Assembly (NCBI GenBank): GCA_002205965.3
Contig: NADL03000519.1
Coordinates: 186,001-250,000 of the forward strand
From: Kappaphycus alvarezii
Taxonomy: Eukaryota > Rhodophyta > Florideophyceae > Gigartinales > Solieriaceae
DNA: 64,000 nucleotides
Direction of reading: 5' to 3'
A program made the position numbers and the translations under genes. Every line of letters starts with the position of its first letter. The first letter of the stretch is position 1. The notes under the pieces were generated by a model. That model was given only the letters and a program-made list of their open reading frames with translations, was not told where the DNA came from and did not search any database. This document shows, piece by piece, positions 45,831-57,892 of the stretch.

Positions 45831-47326
45831 TGTTAGGCGCGTGCTGATAGGAACGGATTTTTTTTGTCGCCGTCAACTACAGACCTTTAGTTTACTGTAC
45901 TACCTCTCCTTGTCCAAATTTGCTTATAGTTCCGGTCCTTCCTCGTCCTCCCTGAGCCCCGCTTATCATTACCGCGGTCCTCTCCAAATTTACTTCCATT
46001 TTATCTAGATATTTTTATACTGTATCTACCCCTCTGAATTGACCCCGAATCAAGTTCTTTTTCCCTTTTAGCTTACCTCCTCCTCCAAATTCGTTTTATT
46101 GAGAAAAAGGGCGCAAATGTACTACTACAAAATCCCTTATAGATTTATTTTACCCTTTCCTAATCTATAGCACCTGCCCCGCGAGCCTAGTTAATCCCCT
46201 TTATTCCAAATTTTAAGCGTCCCCGATCATTTTGCTCATCAAAAATCTCCCACCACACACCCAAAACACCCTCCGTTACCTCCCATTCCCCAAATCCTAC
46301 CAAAATAACCAATCTACGCCCCTCAAAAGTCATTTCCAGAAGTTGCCATCCCCGCCCCCTAAACTCTATTTCTCTACTCCCTTTCGGACCTACTGACCGC
46401 GAGGACTACCTGCGCCGGCAAACCAAAAAGAAGGTTATTGAATTCGTGCGTCGCCTTTTTATTGAGGATGAGGCGGAGAAGGTAGGTAAGGGGTGGAAGT
46501 GGGACATCGAGGAGGGAGCTGGGGAGACCTTTGAGGAGTGGGTAGCCCATGATTGGGTCTGTGAGGTTAATAAAGAGGAGGACGGGGAGGATGGGAAGGA
46601 TGAGGTGGATGAAAAGGAGGAAGAGGAGGATGATGAGGACGATGACGAGGTGGATGAGGGAACAGGGGTTATGGAAAGTGTTGAACTGGTGGGGCCTGGA
46701 CTAGAGAGTATGGAGCAAGTGTTACCGAAGATGGAGTCGCATGGGGATATCTTTAGTAGTTTAGATACCTCCCAGGAGGGAATAGAGAGCTATGAGCCGT
46801 TCGCAGATATTTGTGGGGACTGCTTGGACAGCATGGATATTTCAGAGGAGTTGTTTGGATCTAATTTAGAGAATGGGAAATAAGAGGACCTCATTGATTG
46901 TTAGTTTCTTAAGTATCTTTTGTTTAGAGTGTATTGTCCACAAAAATTGTTTTTTATGCATTTCCTGGTACCTTCTGTAGTTTTGTTCGGACTTTAGGAG
47001 TAGCAAAATGTCTATATAGGCTGAGTAAAAGGCTTCCTCGTGGAGAGGTCAAGCAAGTTGGCAGACAACTTCAAGTCAATTGCCGAGTAGTAGGAAGTGG
47101 AAAGTCAACTTCAGACCCGAGAAAAATTTTTCTTACGCTGGTCACAGAGCATCAGTGATTGACCCTGCCCTTTCCATACTGGCTTGTAGCCCGCTCAACT
47201 GTCTTCCCTATGCACTCCTTTTTGTTCGTTCAACTATACCATGGTAGCACTTTTGTCGCTTGCAACACCTCCTTCTTGGGGTAATTGGTTCTGAGGATCT
47301 CTTTCCCTGCCGATTTATCCCTATCA
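45831..47326 (+). repeat. Solo LTR, family X relative, with perfect target duplication
   Basis: 1496 bp, TGTTAGGCG...CCCTATCA. It is flanked by ATCAC at 45826-45830 and 47327-47331. It carries an acidic ORF in U3 and the same R/U5 as family X (TCTATATAGGCTGAGTAAAA at about 47010). It entered a LINE B-type relic. Confidence 0.85.
46385..46883 (+). pseudogene. Acidic U3-encoded protein, copy in the solo LTR
   Basis: The C-terminal two thirds are open (145 codons from 46446): VRRLFIEDEAEK, a long Glu/Asp tract, then SLDTSQEGIESYEPFADICG and ELFGSNLENGK. The N-terminal DDY block is recognisable just upstream (DREDYLRRQTKKK). It is less intact than the copies at 16.0 and 27.0 kb. Confidence 0.6.
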
Positions 47327-47331
47327 ATCAC

Positions 47332-47470
47332 CTCATAAGCATCAGGGTGTCAGCCTCCTGAGGTAGAAAATTGGTCAGAGATGAGCCTACTCCTGCCAAA
47401 TCTCGTGATGAATGCGTAGTAACTTCTGAAAGAGGAAAAAGTGGGTTGACTTCATGATTTAAAAAGAAGT
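47332..47470 (-). mobile_element. Right piece of the LINE B-type copy split by the solo LTR
   Basis: GCATCAGGGTGTCAGCCTCC and GATGAGCCTACTCCTGCC match the positions 58045-58110 of LINE B. Confidence 0.6.
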
Positions 47471-47889
47471 TAGCCTATATTACAAAGCGCTTCCAATAAT
47501 TAGTACAAAGCGGTCCGCATGGGGGAACCAGTAAACGGAATTAATTCGGTGCAAAGTCGCTAGAAGGCAGGCTCGAGGCAAGTAAGGTGAAGTCACTGTA
47601 TGTCATGGCGAGGTAGTCCGACTAGTCAGTGTTCCTGACAGACAAGTGTGCTGCATCAACATACTGGGGAAGTGCGACGTGCAGGAGCACTAAATTTAAC
47701 TATCTTTGAAGGAGGAAGCACAAATCTGCATGTTACAGACTACGAACAATCACTGAAGCTGCACACGTGGACTAAATGGCATAGCTTGGCTTTTGATAAA
47801 GCCAAATTGACACCTTTGTGCCTTAGAGCTTCCCATACGGGCCGAAATGACAGCGGCGTAATCGCCGATCACCTTAGATGTGGTCGTAG
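47471..47889. other. Unassigned
   Basis: An 89-codon plus frame (47648-47917) overlaps the LINE E fragment in antisense and is probably fortuitous. Confidence 0.3.
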
Positions 47890-48200
47890 ACCGGCGTCAC
47901 AGGGAGTCAAAGGCTAGCGGGACAAAAGGACATCCGAGTTTCGAGCGTCCAGGTAGAGCTTGACAAGGAAATGCGGCGATATTGGTCGTAAAGTCCCTCA
48001 GCTTCCGTAGTTCCGCAGCATTTGCCGCCGTGCGCGCTTCCCGGGCTCCTTTGGTAAGGAAACACTGTTGGAAAGGCGAGGAGACTGTGAATTCATACGC
48101 TACCGGGAGAGGGAGCATAGGGTTGCCCGCGAAAAATTCTGCTTGGACGGGAATGCTGACGTGTCTTTTGTCCAGTATGGGAAGTGAATAATGGTCTTGG
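47890..48200 (-). mobile_element. LINE family E, endonuclease fragment
   Basis: The minus frame reads VQAEFFAGNPMLPLPVAYEF, TVSSPFQQCFLTKGAREART, then NAAELRKLRDFTTNIAAFPC. It corresponds to the family E endonuclease region and its downstream helix. 5'- and 3'-truncated. Confidence 0.55.
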
Positions 48201-48291
48201 AGATATGTTTTGTTGAAATGTATCGACATAATAAAAACTAAAGATACAGTATCACATTTTTACATTAAAAGGTCGCCGTTCCCGCCAATAT

Positions 48292-49831
48292 TGATAGGGT
48301 TAAATCATCGGGAGGAAAGATGCTCAGAACCAATTATCCCAAGAATGAGGTGTTGCAAGCGACAAAAATGCTTCAGTGGTATATTTGAACGAACAAAAAG
48401 GGTTGGCTAATGACGATAGTTGAGAGGACTGCGAGCACTTATAGAAGGAGCAGGCTCTACCACTGATGCTCTGTGACCAGCGTAAGAAAAATGGTTCTTG
48501 GTTCTGAAGTTAACTCTCAACTTTCTACTACGCGAGACTTGACTTGAATTTGTTTGCCCACCTTCTTGACCTCCGCAACAAGAGAAAGCAGTTTAGTCTG
48601 CTTATGTATACTTTTTGGCCAACATTAAAGTCTCAAAAAAACATGCTAAGTAACAAAAAGTGCATCAAATACAATCGTGCTAAAGAAAAAAACTTAGAGC
48701 AGATAATATCAGGACAAATATATAGATTTATTCCTTAAAATCTTACTTCTGGAGATCATAGCCAAAAAATTCCTCCGAAATATCCATTCCACTCAATCAG
48801 TCCCTAAAAATATCCGCGAACGGCTTACAATTCTCTATTTTCTCCTGGGAGGTATCTAAACCACTGAAAATGCCCCCATCCAGTTCCAGCGTCGGGAACA
48901 CCTGGTCTGTACTGTCCAGCCCCCACCCCACCATTCCAACAATTTCCATGTTTCCCTCCCCCTCATCCTTCTCGTCCACCTCTTCAACCTCCTCTTCAAC
49001 CTTGTCAGAGGAGTAATAGATAGCAATTATTCCTGTAGTATTCCTTCCGTTATCCACAACAGCTCCCCCTCCGTTGTACAATAGTGGCTCCCACGGATCC
49101 CCCAGTCCCACTCACTTTCCGATCCCTCCACCTCAGCCTCAGGCTCCTCCTCTTCTAATTCCTTTTCTGGCTCTTCTTTCTCTACCTCTTACTCTGCCTC
49201 TTTGGCCTCCTCGAAGCAGTGCCAGCGAACTCACTCCCGAACTCGTTCGCGGTCCATTCTTCTCCAATAATCATCATAGTTGGTTAGATTACTGCCTATC
49301 AAGGCCAAAGCGTTGAGGAAGCGTCGTCCTCGGGATAACTCGGCGATGGTAAGGGGTGGGCGGAGTTTGGTCATGGTTAGGGCAAAAAAAGGGTGAGTCG
49401 AGGGGTAGTTTATGGTTGGTTTTTTCCTCAACTACATCTATTTCAAACTTTAAATATGGAGATACCTTCGAAAAGACTCACGGCCTTGGGCTAAATCATA
49501 ATGCGGGTCAATGCCGCTGCTTTGAATTTGCATACAGCCAGGGCAATAAAAAAAATCTGCTTCGTAAAATATCGGAACTGAATTGAAGGACGAAGCAGAT
49601 CCCGCGCCGAAAATTTTTTTATGAAAAAGGAGTGCGAAAATGCTCAAAGACAAAAAAGAAATGGAGTTATACAATGAATTCAGGTTCATGTGAGAAAATT
49701 CGTTTCATGATTTTGTTCGTGAAAGAAAATTAATGGGAAGAGTTTTTTTTTGAAAACTGACAGGGAAGGGGAAGACAGAAGTTTGTGGAGAGAATCGCTC
49801 TCCTGCAGAAAAGGTCGTTTTTATAACGACA
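48292..49831 (-). repeat. Solo LTR, diverged family X relative
   Basis: It starts TGATAGGG (plus strand) and the other end is probably CGACA at 49831. Flanks AATAT (48287-48291) and ACTAT (49832-49836) differ at one base and may be an aged target duplication. It contains R/U5 (about 48292-48640) and a diverged acidic ORF (about 48797-49431, minus strand) with LTNYDDYWRRMDRERVREWV at the N-terminal end. The acidic ORF is not intact. Confidence 0.65.
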
Positions 49832-50140
49832 ACTATCACAGCATCGACACTTTCATTACTGTGTCGGCACACCATTGTGAGTCGATTGTGAATTTCTGGA
49901 AAACTTCAAGATAGATCGAATATATCTTCCAGGAGGAAAAACTCCCAAACCTTTCTCCCTTCAAACGGGTAACTCGTATTCAGTCGGATGAAAACTCTGA
50001 CCTTTCTCCCATTATTTTAATGGGGAGAATTTGGGGTGTGTTTTCCGTGACGATTCAGGGGCCTGACAACCAGGGGAGCTTTTGAGGACCGCGTTGTGTA
50101 ATAAAAAAGAAAGCAGACATCTTTATTCAATCTAGAAAGA
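49832..50140. other. Spacer with an R90 repeat and a LINE-like tail
   Basis: R90 (minus orientation) at 49856-49965. GGGGAGAATTTGGGGTGTGT at about 50021 resembles the shared LINE 3' tail. Confidence 0.55.
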
Positions 50141-50518
50141 TGAAACGAGAGAGTAGTTGGGGCAAAGGAAGACAGTTAAAATAAACTCAAATGTTGACTT
50201 TGATCGATGTTGAAAATGTTTGATGGTTGTTGATGCCGCTATTCGGCATCTGCGACCTCTTTCATGGTGGTTTGTACCCCCGTAAATGGATGTAAAATCA
50301 CACATATCAAAGAAACTAACTAGACACTTCTAATGTGCGCTAAACTATTCTAGAACACTAATTAGAAACGTCTACAAGCGTTACAGCAATGCAATATAAA
50401 AACCACACGCAAAAGAAAAATCCAAAAATCGTATTTGCCACGCTAATTTCATTGCTGGTAAATGTTCGGAATGATCCAGGACCTATTAGAACAATCCATA
50501 AACTATTTGTTTGTTACA
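50141..50518 (-). repeat. 3' LTR of the chromovirus
   Basis: 378 bp, minus strand TGTAACAAAC...CGTTTCA. About 98% identical to 55661-56038. Confidence 0.95.
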
Positions 50519-53500
50519 CTATTCCCACCTCTCTATTGACGTCCTCGTCAATGATATTCGGGGAGTAGCCCATGTTCAACAATGTACTTGTGCCAAGCTT
50601 CTAATACGGTACCATCACGATCTACGAAATCTCTTGTCGGCTGCCACTCAGTTTCATGAGTTGGCGCCCCTTGCATCAAAGTGAGAAATTGATATCCTCG
50701 TCCTCTCTTCCTATGTTTCAATATACGGCCAACAACTTGTTCTTCTCCTTCAGTCATGGGGAGAGGATCGGGCCTCTCAGGCATGGAAAGGGCAATATCG
50801 GCAGGCTGGCCTTTGTATAGAGTTGTGTGGATAACATGAACGACAGGATGGATCTTGAGATGACTAGGTAGACTCAACCTCAAAGCGTTCTTTCCAATTA
50901 ACGCCTTCACCATAAATGGCCCATATCTTCTAGCCGTAAGTTTCTGCGTTGCCTGCGATCTTGAGTATAAATCCGTAAACAAAGACTTATTCAACCAAAA
51001 TTTCGATCCAACTTGATAATTAGGAGCTTGATATCGTTGAGAGGAGACTGCACTTTGTCTCGCTTTAGACACTCTGTACGAGAACTTAGCATCTTTCAAA
51101 GAGTTTTTCAGCCTTAACTAAAAATCTTCAACGCTCTCAATCGGTATCTCTGCTCTTGAAATCATATCAAGAGGTGTCTTTGGATTATAACCCAATTCTA
51201 ATTCAAATGGCGACATTCCCAAGTCTTCAGTCACAGACGAGTTGTATGCAAACTCAGCAGCAGGTAACAATTCATCCCAATCATCCTGATGATACGAGCA
51301 ATAACATCGTAGGTAGTTCTCAACCATACGATTCATAATCTCAGACGCACCATCTGTCTGTGGATGACGACTTGAAGACATCTTCAACTTAACTCCACAT
51401 AGCTTCATAACATTTTCCCAGAACTTTGAAGTAAACTTAGGGTCTCTGTCGGAAACAACGTTGTCAGGTAAACCATGGAGTTTGAATATATTACTAAAGA
51501 ACGAAGTAGAAACGTCCACGGCTGTGTCATTCACATTGCACGAAATGAAATGAAATCTTCTTGTAAGGCGATCAACCCATGTCGTAACTACATCTTTTCC
51601 ATTCTTGGTCCTTGGAAGGTGTACTATAAAGTCAGTAGCTAAATATCCCCATCTTCTTTCAGGCATCTCTAAAGATGTGGGAGCCGTCATTTTCTTCTGA
51701 TTCGAATCCCTTGCTCGCTGACAACGAAGAAATCTTTGAACATAGTTTCGAACATCACGTGTCTTATGCCTCCAATGATAGTTCGAACGCCTTGAATAAA
51801 GTCTTAGCAAAAGCAAAATCTCCACTTATCTTCGAATCGTGTGCTAACTGCAGTACATCTGAAACACTCTTCCTCGGAACACATAGTTTCTTACTATACA
51901 TAAGTGTTTTCCCACTCTCTTACAAACATGAATTATCTTTTCAAGCTGCATTTTTTTAATTTCATCAGAAGGCCAGTTTCCATCAAAGGCTCCAACAATA
52001 GGTCCAAAGAACTGATCACCATCATAACTACTACGGATATCATCAAGATTAATAGATAGCACTTCCACATCATTAACTGAAGGGTAATCCATATCCTCAG
52101 AGTTGATTACATGAGGAGCTCTCGACAAAGTGTCACCAAGTACATGAATCTTTCCTTGCTTCAAGGTAATTGGAAATATTTCAAAGTTACCAAGCGTTTC
52201 GATGTACCTTTCCTCTTTCCGACTCAACTTAGGCTTAGTGAATAAATGCTTGAGGACCTGATTGTCAGTAATGATCTCAAATGATGAACCTTCCAAATAA
52301 CATCTGAACCTTTGAAGAAAAGATATCAAACTGAGAAGCTCCCTATCATTTGCGGAATAATCTCTTTCAGTGGGGGGCAACTTTTTGGAATAGAATGCAG
52401 TTACACGATCCTTTCCTTTTCCATCTAGTTGTGTTAAAGTACCTCCAACCGCAAATTGTGAGGCATCTGCGTGTCCTCTGAAACTCTTGTTCCAATCCGG
52501 GGCAACAAGAATAGGAGCTCGGTTGATGGCTTTGTTCAGCTCTTGGAATGCAACATCACACTTGTATTTACCAACACCAATATCTTTCCTCGTCAGATCT
52601 GTCAAAGGAGCCGCAATTTCCGAGAACTTTGGAATAAACCTGCGAAAGAATTGAAGTAAGCCAATAAAACTTCTTATCTCAGTCACCGTTTTAGGCTTCA
52701 GCCATGTCTTCAAAATCTCAACTTTCTCTGGGCTAACACGAAGACCATCTTTTCCGACTATGAAGCCCAAGAACTCAATATCTGTCTTCAGAAATTCATA
52801 TTTCTTTGGAGAAACATAAAGCTCATGTTCTTGCAGGCGACTTAGCACTATCTCAAGGTGCTTGATATGGCTTTCTTCATCCTTGCTGAATATCAGAAGA
52901 TCATCAATATACGCGACTATGAAGACATCAATGCAATCGTAGAAGATACGGTTCATTAGGGACTGAAAAGTAGCAGGAGCATTGCATAAACCCATCGGCA
53001 TTACAAGATATTCAAACTGTCCATACTTCGTATTGAATGTGGTCTTTTCAACATCCTCTGGCTTCACCCGTATTTGGTGGAAACCAGTTTTCAAGTACAA
53101 ATTTGAGAAGACTCTTGCATCGCGTAGCCTATCAAACATGTCATCTGATCTAGGCAAGGGAGCATTATTCCTTTTCGTGATTCGATGTAGTGCTCTATAA
53201 CCGACCACTCCTCTCAATTTTTCTTTCTCTTGGACGAAAAATAACGGTGATCCATACGGTGATTTACTTGGCCTGATCTTCTTCTTTCTCAACAAGTCTT
53301 CAACATATTTCTTTGCAGCTTTCAAATCCGCGGGGGATAACTGAAGCAACGGACGATGAGATGGCTTTGAACCTTTCTCAACCTCAATCTCAAGATTCAC
53401 ACTTCTCTTTGGTGGTATTCCAGTAGGTAGTTCCCGTTTGAAGACATCCTTAAATCGAAACAGCAGCTTTTCCAATTTGGCATTCTTTTGGCCTTTGATT

Positions 53501-55424
53501 GCAGAGGGGTTAGTCAACTTCAACTCATTCACATCAACAAGTTGATACACATTGAAATCTCTCCCATGATTCTTTCTTCTAATCATGTTCCGGAATTTCT
53601 TAACTCCAATGCTTGTGACTCTAACTTCTTCCCTCGGATTATCTTAAGTAATTGGAATCGCGTGTTTGCCAACCTTAACAATCCATTCTTGATAATCGAT
53701 ATCAGGATTGTTGGTAGCATGCCATGGCATTCCAAGAAGCACATCATATCTAAAATTCGCAACAACACAATTGGATGTATACAGATGGGAACCAATCTTC
53801 AATATTGCTTCTAGGATGACTTCAGACGCTGTTTCCTTTGACTTCTTGCTCCAATGATTGACAGTGACATTGACATTCTTAAATCGAAACCTTTCTCTGT
53901 TCCGAGCTGCGAAATCCCTTGATACTACGTTTGTATTACAATCATCGTCCTTGAGGACGGACACTTTCAGGTCTTTCAGTTTCCCATCAAGTACAACTAT
54001 TTCCTCCACTGGAATATCTTCCTCACTGATCTGGTTGTTGTCTTCAAGACAGTTAACGATAGTATTGGACTCCAAACTAGTCTTCGAGACTCTCAATACA
54101 TGACTTACTTGACTTTTCTCAACTACAGAGGTACCACCAGTGCAAATCTCTTCTTTCAACACTGAACTCTGGATACTTCATCTTATTTGCCTACCTTCGG
54201 GAACTATACATTCAAAGTCACTCATACTCGGCCCAATCGTAGTGTTCTTTCCTTCCGGCCGACCTCCTAGTTTTCCGAGTCATTGTCAATAACTTGAGCA
54301 TTATTCGATGCAATCTTTTTCTCACGTTCATTATGCTTCCATGGCCTGCAACCTACTTTGTGACATACAAAGCAGCGGTTCTCCTTGTACAACCTTTCTA
54401 TCTTTGGATCAAATCGACGATTTCTGTTTCGAATTTGACAACGGTTGTACCTCTACTCCACGTTACCGATCTCCATTGGTACGGGAGCCTGGTTTGGAAC
54501 ATAACTCGACTGTTCACCAAACCTTGAGAACATCCCAGATCCACATAAGCACTGTCAACATTCAGAGCTATTCGGGTAGCTTCATCGACGTTCGCAACAT
54601 TGCTTTTGAAGACTTCTAGCCTAATCTCTGGCTTAAGTCCAGAGACAAACGTATCTAGCATTTCATCCATTGAGATACCAGGGATTCTCAGAGCCATATT
54701 TCTAAACTCTGAGAGATAAGCGGCAACAAAGTACTTCTCATGCAATGTCCTTAGCTTGTCTCTTGCACGTCGAACACTATCGGCGGGTATAAACTCAGCT
54801 CGTACCAAATTCTTAAACTCGTCAAAAGAATCTGTAACTGCATTGGAGGCAACTTTCATGAACCACTAACTTGCAGCTGTGCTCGTAAGCAAGGTTGCTG
54901 CGTACATAATCCTGGCTCCATCGTTCAGTGCAAGATCCGTATTTTTCATCTGAACAAGCGTGGGATACTGTTCGAGCTGATATACCCATGTTTCAACGAC
55001 GAGCCGATCTCTAGTGCCCTTGAACTGCTCTGGATTATTCGGCTTTAAAAATGACATCTTAAACAACCTTCTTTTTCTTCTCCTTACTTCTCCTCTCTTG
55101 AATTATTATCCACTCAATACTTGTAGGAAGCTGTCCCACGGCGACGGGTCCTCTTTCCGCAAGAGATTGATAAAGTACTCTTCGTAACCCACACTCGAGA
55201 GCTACGGTGATCTAGATCCGTTCGGGATATCCCCACCAGTCTTTTGATAAAGACCCTTCGGTGTCCTTACCCTATAAGAAAAAATCTCGAGCCGACCAAA
55301 AAGTACTTCTCAATCACAGAACCTAAGTTCTTTCCACACTACTCGATGAGGATGCTCTTACCGGATCAAACCTAAATCGTGTTATTCGAACCCTTTTCCC
55401 AGTCGGTCGACCTAGCTAACAGCC

Positions 55425-55622
55425 AATAGTCGAGAAGACTATTTGAGAATACGTAGGCGACTCGGCGCAGAACAACCACAATCAAAGTAGGCGAAGATAT
55501 TGAAGATAACTTCCAGCCTATCTAGTTCTCCCTGCAGAACTAGACTACTAGCATTCACCTGGCACTCCAGCCCACAGGTGATGCTTACCAACGACTGGCA
55601 CTCCAGCCCACAGTTGTGGTAT
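55425..55622 (-). promoter_or_regulatory. Cluster of four hairpins in the chromovirus leader RNA
   Basis: Given in plus-strand letters. Hairpin 1, 55425-55443: AATAGTC, loop GAGAA, GACTATT. Hairpin 2, 55521-55544: TCTAGTTCT, loop CCCTGC, AGAACTAGA (9 perfect pairs). Hairpin 3, 55551-55584: GCATTCACCTG, a 13-base loop, CAGGTGATGC (one bulge). Hairpin 4, 55586-55622: TACCAACGACTG, a 13-base loop, CAGTTGTGGTA (small internal mismatch). The loops of 3 and 4 are identical (GCACTCCAGCCCA) while the stems differ and still pair. They lie between primer-binding site and gag, where retroelements keep packaging and dimerisation signals. Confidence 0.65.
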
Positions 55623-55660
55623 CAACCTACTCCCTTCGGCCAACTAGGCGATGCTACCAG

Positions 55661-56038
55661 TTAAACGAGAGAGTAGTTGGGGCAAAGGAAGACAGTTAAA
55701 ATAAACTCAAATGTTGACTTTGATCGATGTTGAAAATTTTTGATGGTTGTTGATGCCGCTATTCGGCATCTGCGACCTCTTGCATTGTGGTTTGTACCCC
55801 CGTAAATGGATGTAAAATCACACATATCAAAGAAACTAACTAGACACTTCTAATGTGCGCTAAACTATTCTAGAACACTAATTAGAAACGTCTACAAGCG
55901 TTACAGCAATGCAATATAAAAACCACACGCAAAAGAAAAATCCAAAAATCGTATTTGCCACGCTAATTTCATTGCTGGTAAATGTTCGGAATGATCCAGG
56001 ACCTTGTAGAACAATCCATAAACTATTTGATTGTTACA
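55661..56038 (-). repeat. 5' LTR of the chromovirus
   Basis: 378 bp, ending at TTGTTACA (56038, plus strand) next to the target duplication AAAGA. Confidence 0.95.
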
Positions 56039-56043
56039 AAAGA

Positions 56044-56257
56044 CATGGTGATTGGTTCAAGTAAACCTCTCTAATGGATTCAATTTACAACTGCGAGGCC
56101 AGAGAGAAACAATGAAAGGAGAGAAGCTGTATGTCGTGTTCTAGTTTTACGCTTGCGTAAATCTAGTTAACTTCTTCACACCAATGGGTTCGTATGCATC
56201 TTCTCCCTTCCCAAATATTTTAATTCGTAGTAGGCTCTCCTCCATTTTTATTCCATT
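56044..56257. other. Unassigned
   Basis: No gene recognised. Confidence 0.3.
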
Positions 56258-56455
56258 ACGGGAAAGGCTTGGGTGTTTTACTCTTGGAAGATACAGCCGA
56301 TCTATCTCATGGTTTTTGCAGAAAACCACAATAGACTCAAAAAGGGTATACCAACACAGAGCGGGAACGTTTGGGTGTGTTACCATTGGAAGATATATCC
56401 GATCTATCCCATGGTTTCCAGACAACCACAATCGACTTGTACCGACACAGTGATG
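56258..56455 (+). repeat. Two R90 repeats in tandem
   Basis: The first copy (56258-56362) has CTTGGGTGTTTTACTCTTGG and GGGTATACCAACACAG. The second (56369-56455) has CCGATCTATCCCATGG and ends TACCGACACAGTGATGGGG. Confidence 0.8.
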
Positions 56456-56459
56456 GGGA

Positions 56460-56530
56460 AGGAACTACGCTCCCTAAAAAGCTACCTTCAGGCCAGCCAT
56501 CAAGCAGGCCGCGTTGGACATGACTTCTGC
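56460..56530 (-). repeat. 3' end of a LINE B-type element
   Basis: The minus strand reads IAAAEVMSNAACLMAGLKVA and then F and a stop, the conserved LINE C-terminal peptide. Confidence 0.7.
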
Positions 56531-57354
56531 TGCGGCGATTCTCTAAATAAAGTGATACATTTCTTGAATAAGGGGTCGCTGGATCACTTCATGATACGAG
56601 GGATCACGTTGCTCGTGTTGAAGGCTAACCCCTCCGATAGTCAAAGAATATCTCCGAATTGATCAATATCCTTTATTCAATGTACAACTTTCGTGACGCA
56701 GCAACTGTAATCTATCCTGAATGCCGACAATGCAACAACAGATACTGTCATCGCCAACAGAAACTTCTTCTGATAAGCCCACATCATGCCCAACCTGAAA
56801 AGTGTTACAGTCTAGTAATGCGAGGTGAACAAAGCTCAGTACTAGCAATGTCATTTGTCAGTCTTGTCCTCCATGTAATGATTTCACAGCATAGGTACAT
56901 CTCTTGGTTATTACTGACTCAGGGAGAGTACTTTCAGCGAGGGTTCTGAGCTGATAAACAAAAGTATAGCAGTGAGATATTGCATGATACTTAAGGACTG
57001 TATCAGTGCGCTCCATATAAGAAATAAACAGATATGCATGTGTGTTTATCCGCTTCCTTGCTCATCCTCACAACCAGCTGCGTAGCAAAAATCAGTAACG
57101 ATAAAAGGAGAAAGAGAGGGCGTCAAAATACGCAGTTTCTTATTTATATTCGAGTATGGAGCAAGTACTACGTACCAAGTAGTATCGAGAGTGTTACTAA
57201 AACAAATTAAGTTACCTATCCTGTAATCCTAACAATATGGAAGGGCATTTTTAGTCAAATATCCCAATGGCACAGTTTGAACTAAATATATTATGAGAAC
57301 AGGGGAAACTGCTGGGTAGTTTCGTTGTGTGAAAGCGATGGTCAATTTTGCCGG
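56531..57354. other. Unassigned
   Basis: Several short frames; none resembles a known protein or another part of the window. Confidence 0.35.
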
Positions 57355-57535
57355 CACAGTACCGCGTTGTGGTTGTCTGGAAAACTATGGGATAGATTGG
57401 ATATATTATGCGATATCTACGCTCCGGTACAAATTTACTGGGTACCAACCCACATATCTACCACAGTAAATCGACCACCCATAAGTAATAAGTAAAGATT
57501 GGATATATCTTCCAAAATTAAAACACCCAAGATAC
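57355..57535 (-). repeat. R90 repeat interrupted by an 89-bp insertion with 13-bp target duplication
   Basis: R90 reads through TCTGGAAAACTATGGG and AGATTGGATATAT (57394-57406), is interrupted at 57407-57495, and resumes with the same AGATTGGATATAT (57496-57508) and CTTCCAAAATTAAAACACCC. The 89-bp insert is the unit found as both arms of the inverted repeat at 62031-62417. Confidence 0.85.
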
Positions 57536-57775
57536 TCAATGAAGTAAAGTTTCAAACCTTTCCCCTAGTACCGGTACTACAGCAGTCTCAATATTAGAAT
57601 TGCTGAGTAGCTGCCAAATTCAAGGCAGCATGCCTTCCACCAGCTCAATAGCTTGCCTCTCGGCAATCCTCTAATGTAGTAAGATTGATGAACAGCCGTA
57701 CAGAGGTCAGTGACTCGGGCAAAAAAACAGCCAATCTTTGCAAGTAAAATCAGCCTACAGTTCCCCTTTTCATAC
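57536..57775. other. Unassigned spacer
   Basis: Nothing recognised. Confidence 0.3.
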
Positions 57776-57892
57776 AGGGGGGGAAATTTGGGGTGTTTTT
57801 AATGCATGAAAAATATGGTCAGCTGTTCCCTGAGGGATGTCGTGATGGTAAAGGCTTACAATGTAAAGAAATGGCAGGAAGACGTCAAAACG

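Larger units (their letters stand above)
50141..56038 (-). mobile_element. Ty3/gypsy chromovirus, young insertion
   Basis: Parts in sense order: 5' LTR (55661-56038), primer-binding site CTGGTAGCATCG (initiator-Met-like, inferred), a structured leader (about 55070-55660), gag (about 54300-55066, with a zinc-knuckle variant CFVCHKVGCRPWKHN), protease (about 53644-54162), reverse transcriptase and RNase H (about 51844-53586; VAYIDDLLIFSKD, GHADASQFAVGG), integrase (about 51118-51825; ATDFIVHLPRT, SDRDPKFTS, GASEIMN), and a C-terminal chromodomain-like end (VVGRILKHRKRGRGYQFL, then ETEWQPTRDF; about 50548-50760) typical of chromoviruses. The polypurine tract AGAGAGGTGGGAATAG abuts the 3' LTR. 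The target duplication AAAGA (50136-50140 and 56039-56043) is perfect. It has a handful of breaks. With about seven differences between 378-bp LTRs it is the youngest element here. Confidence 0.95.
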
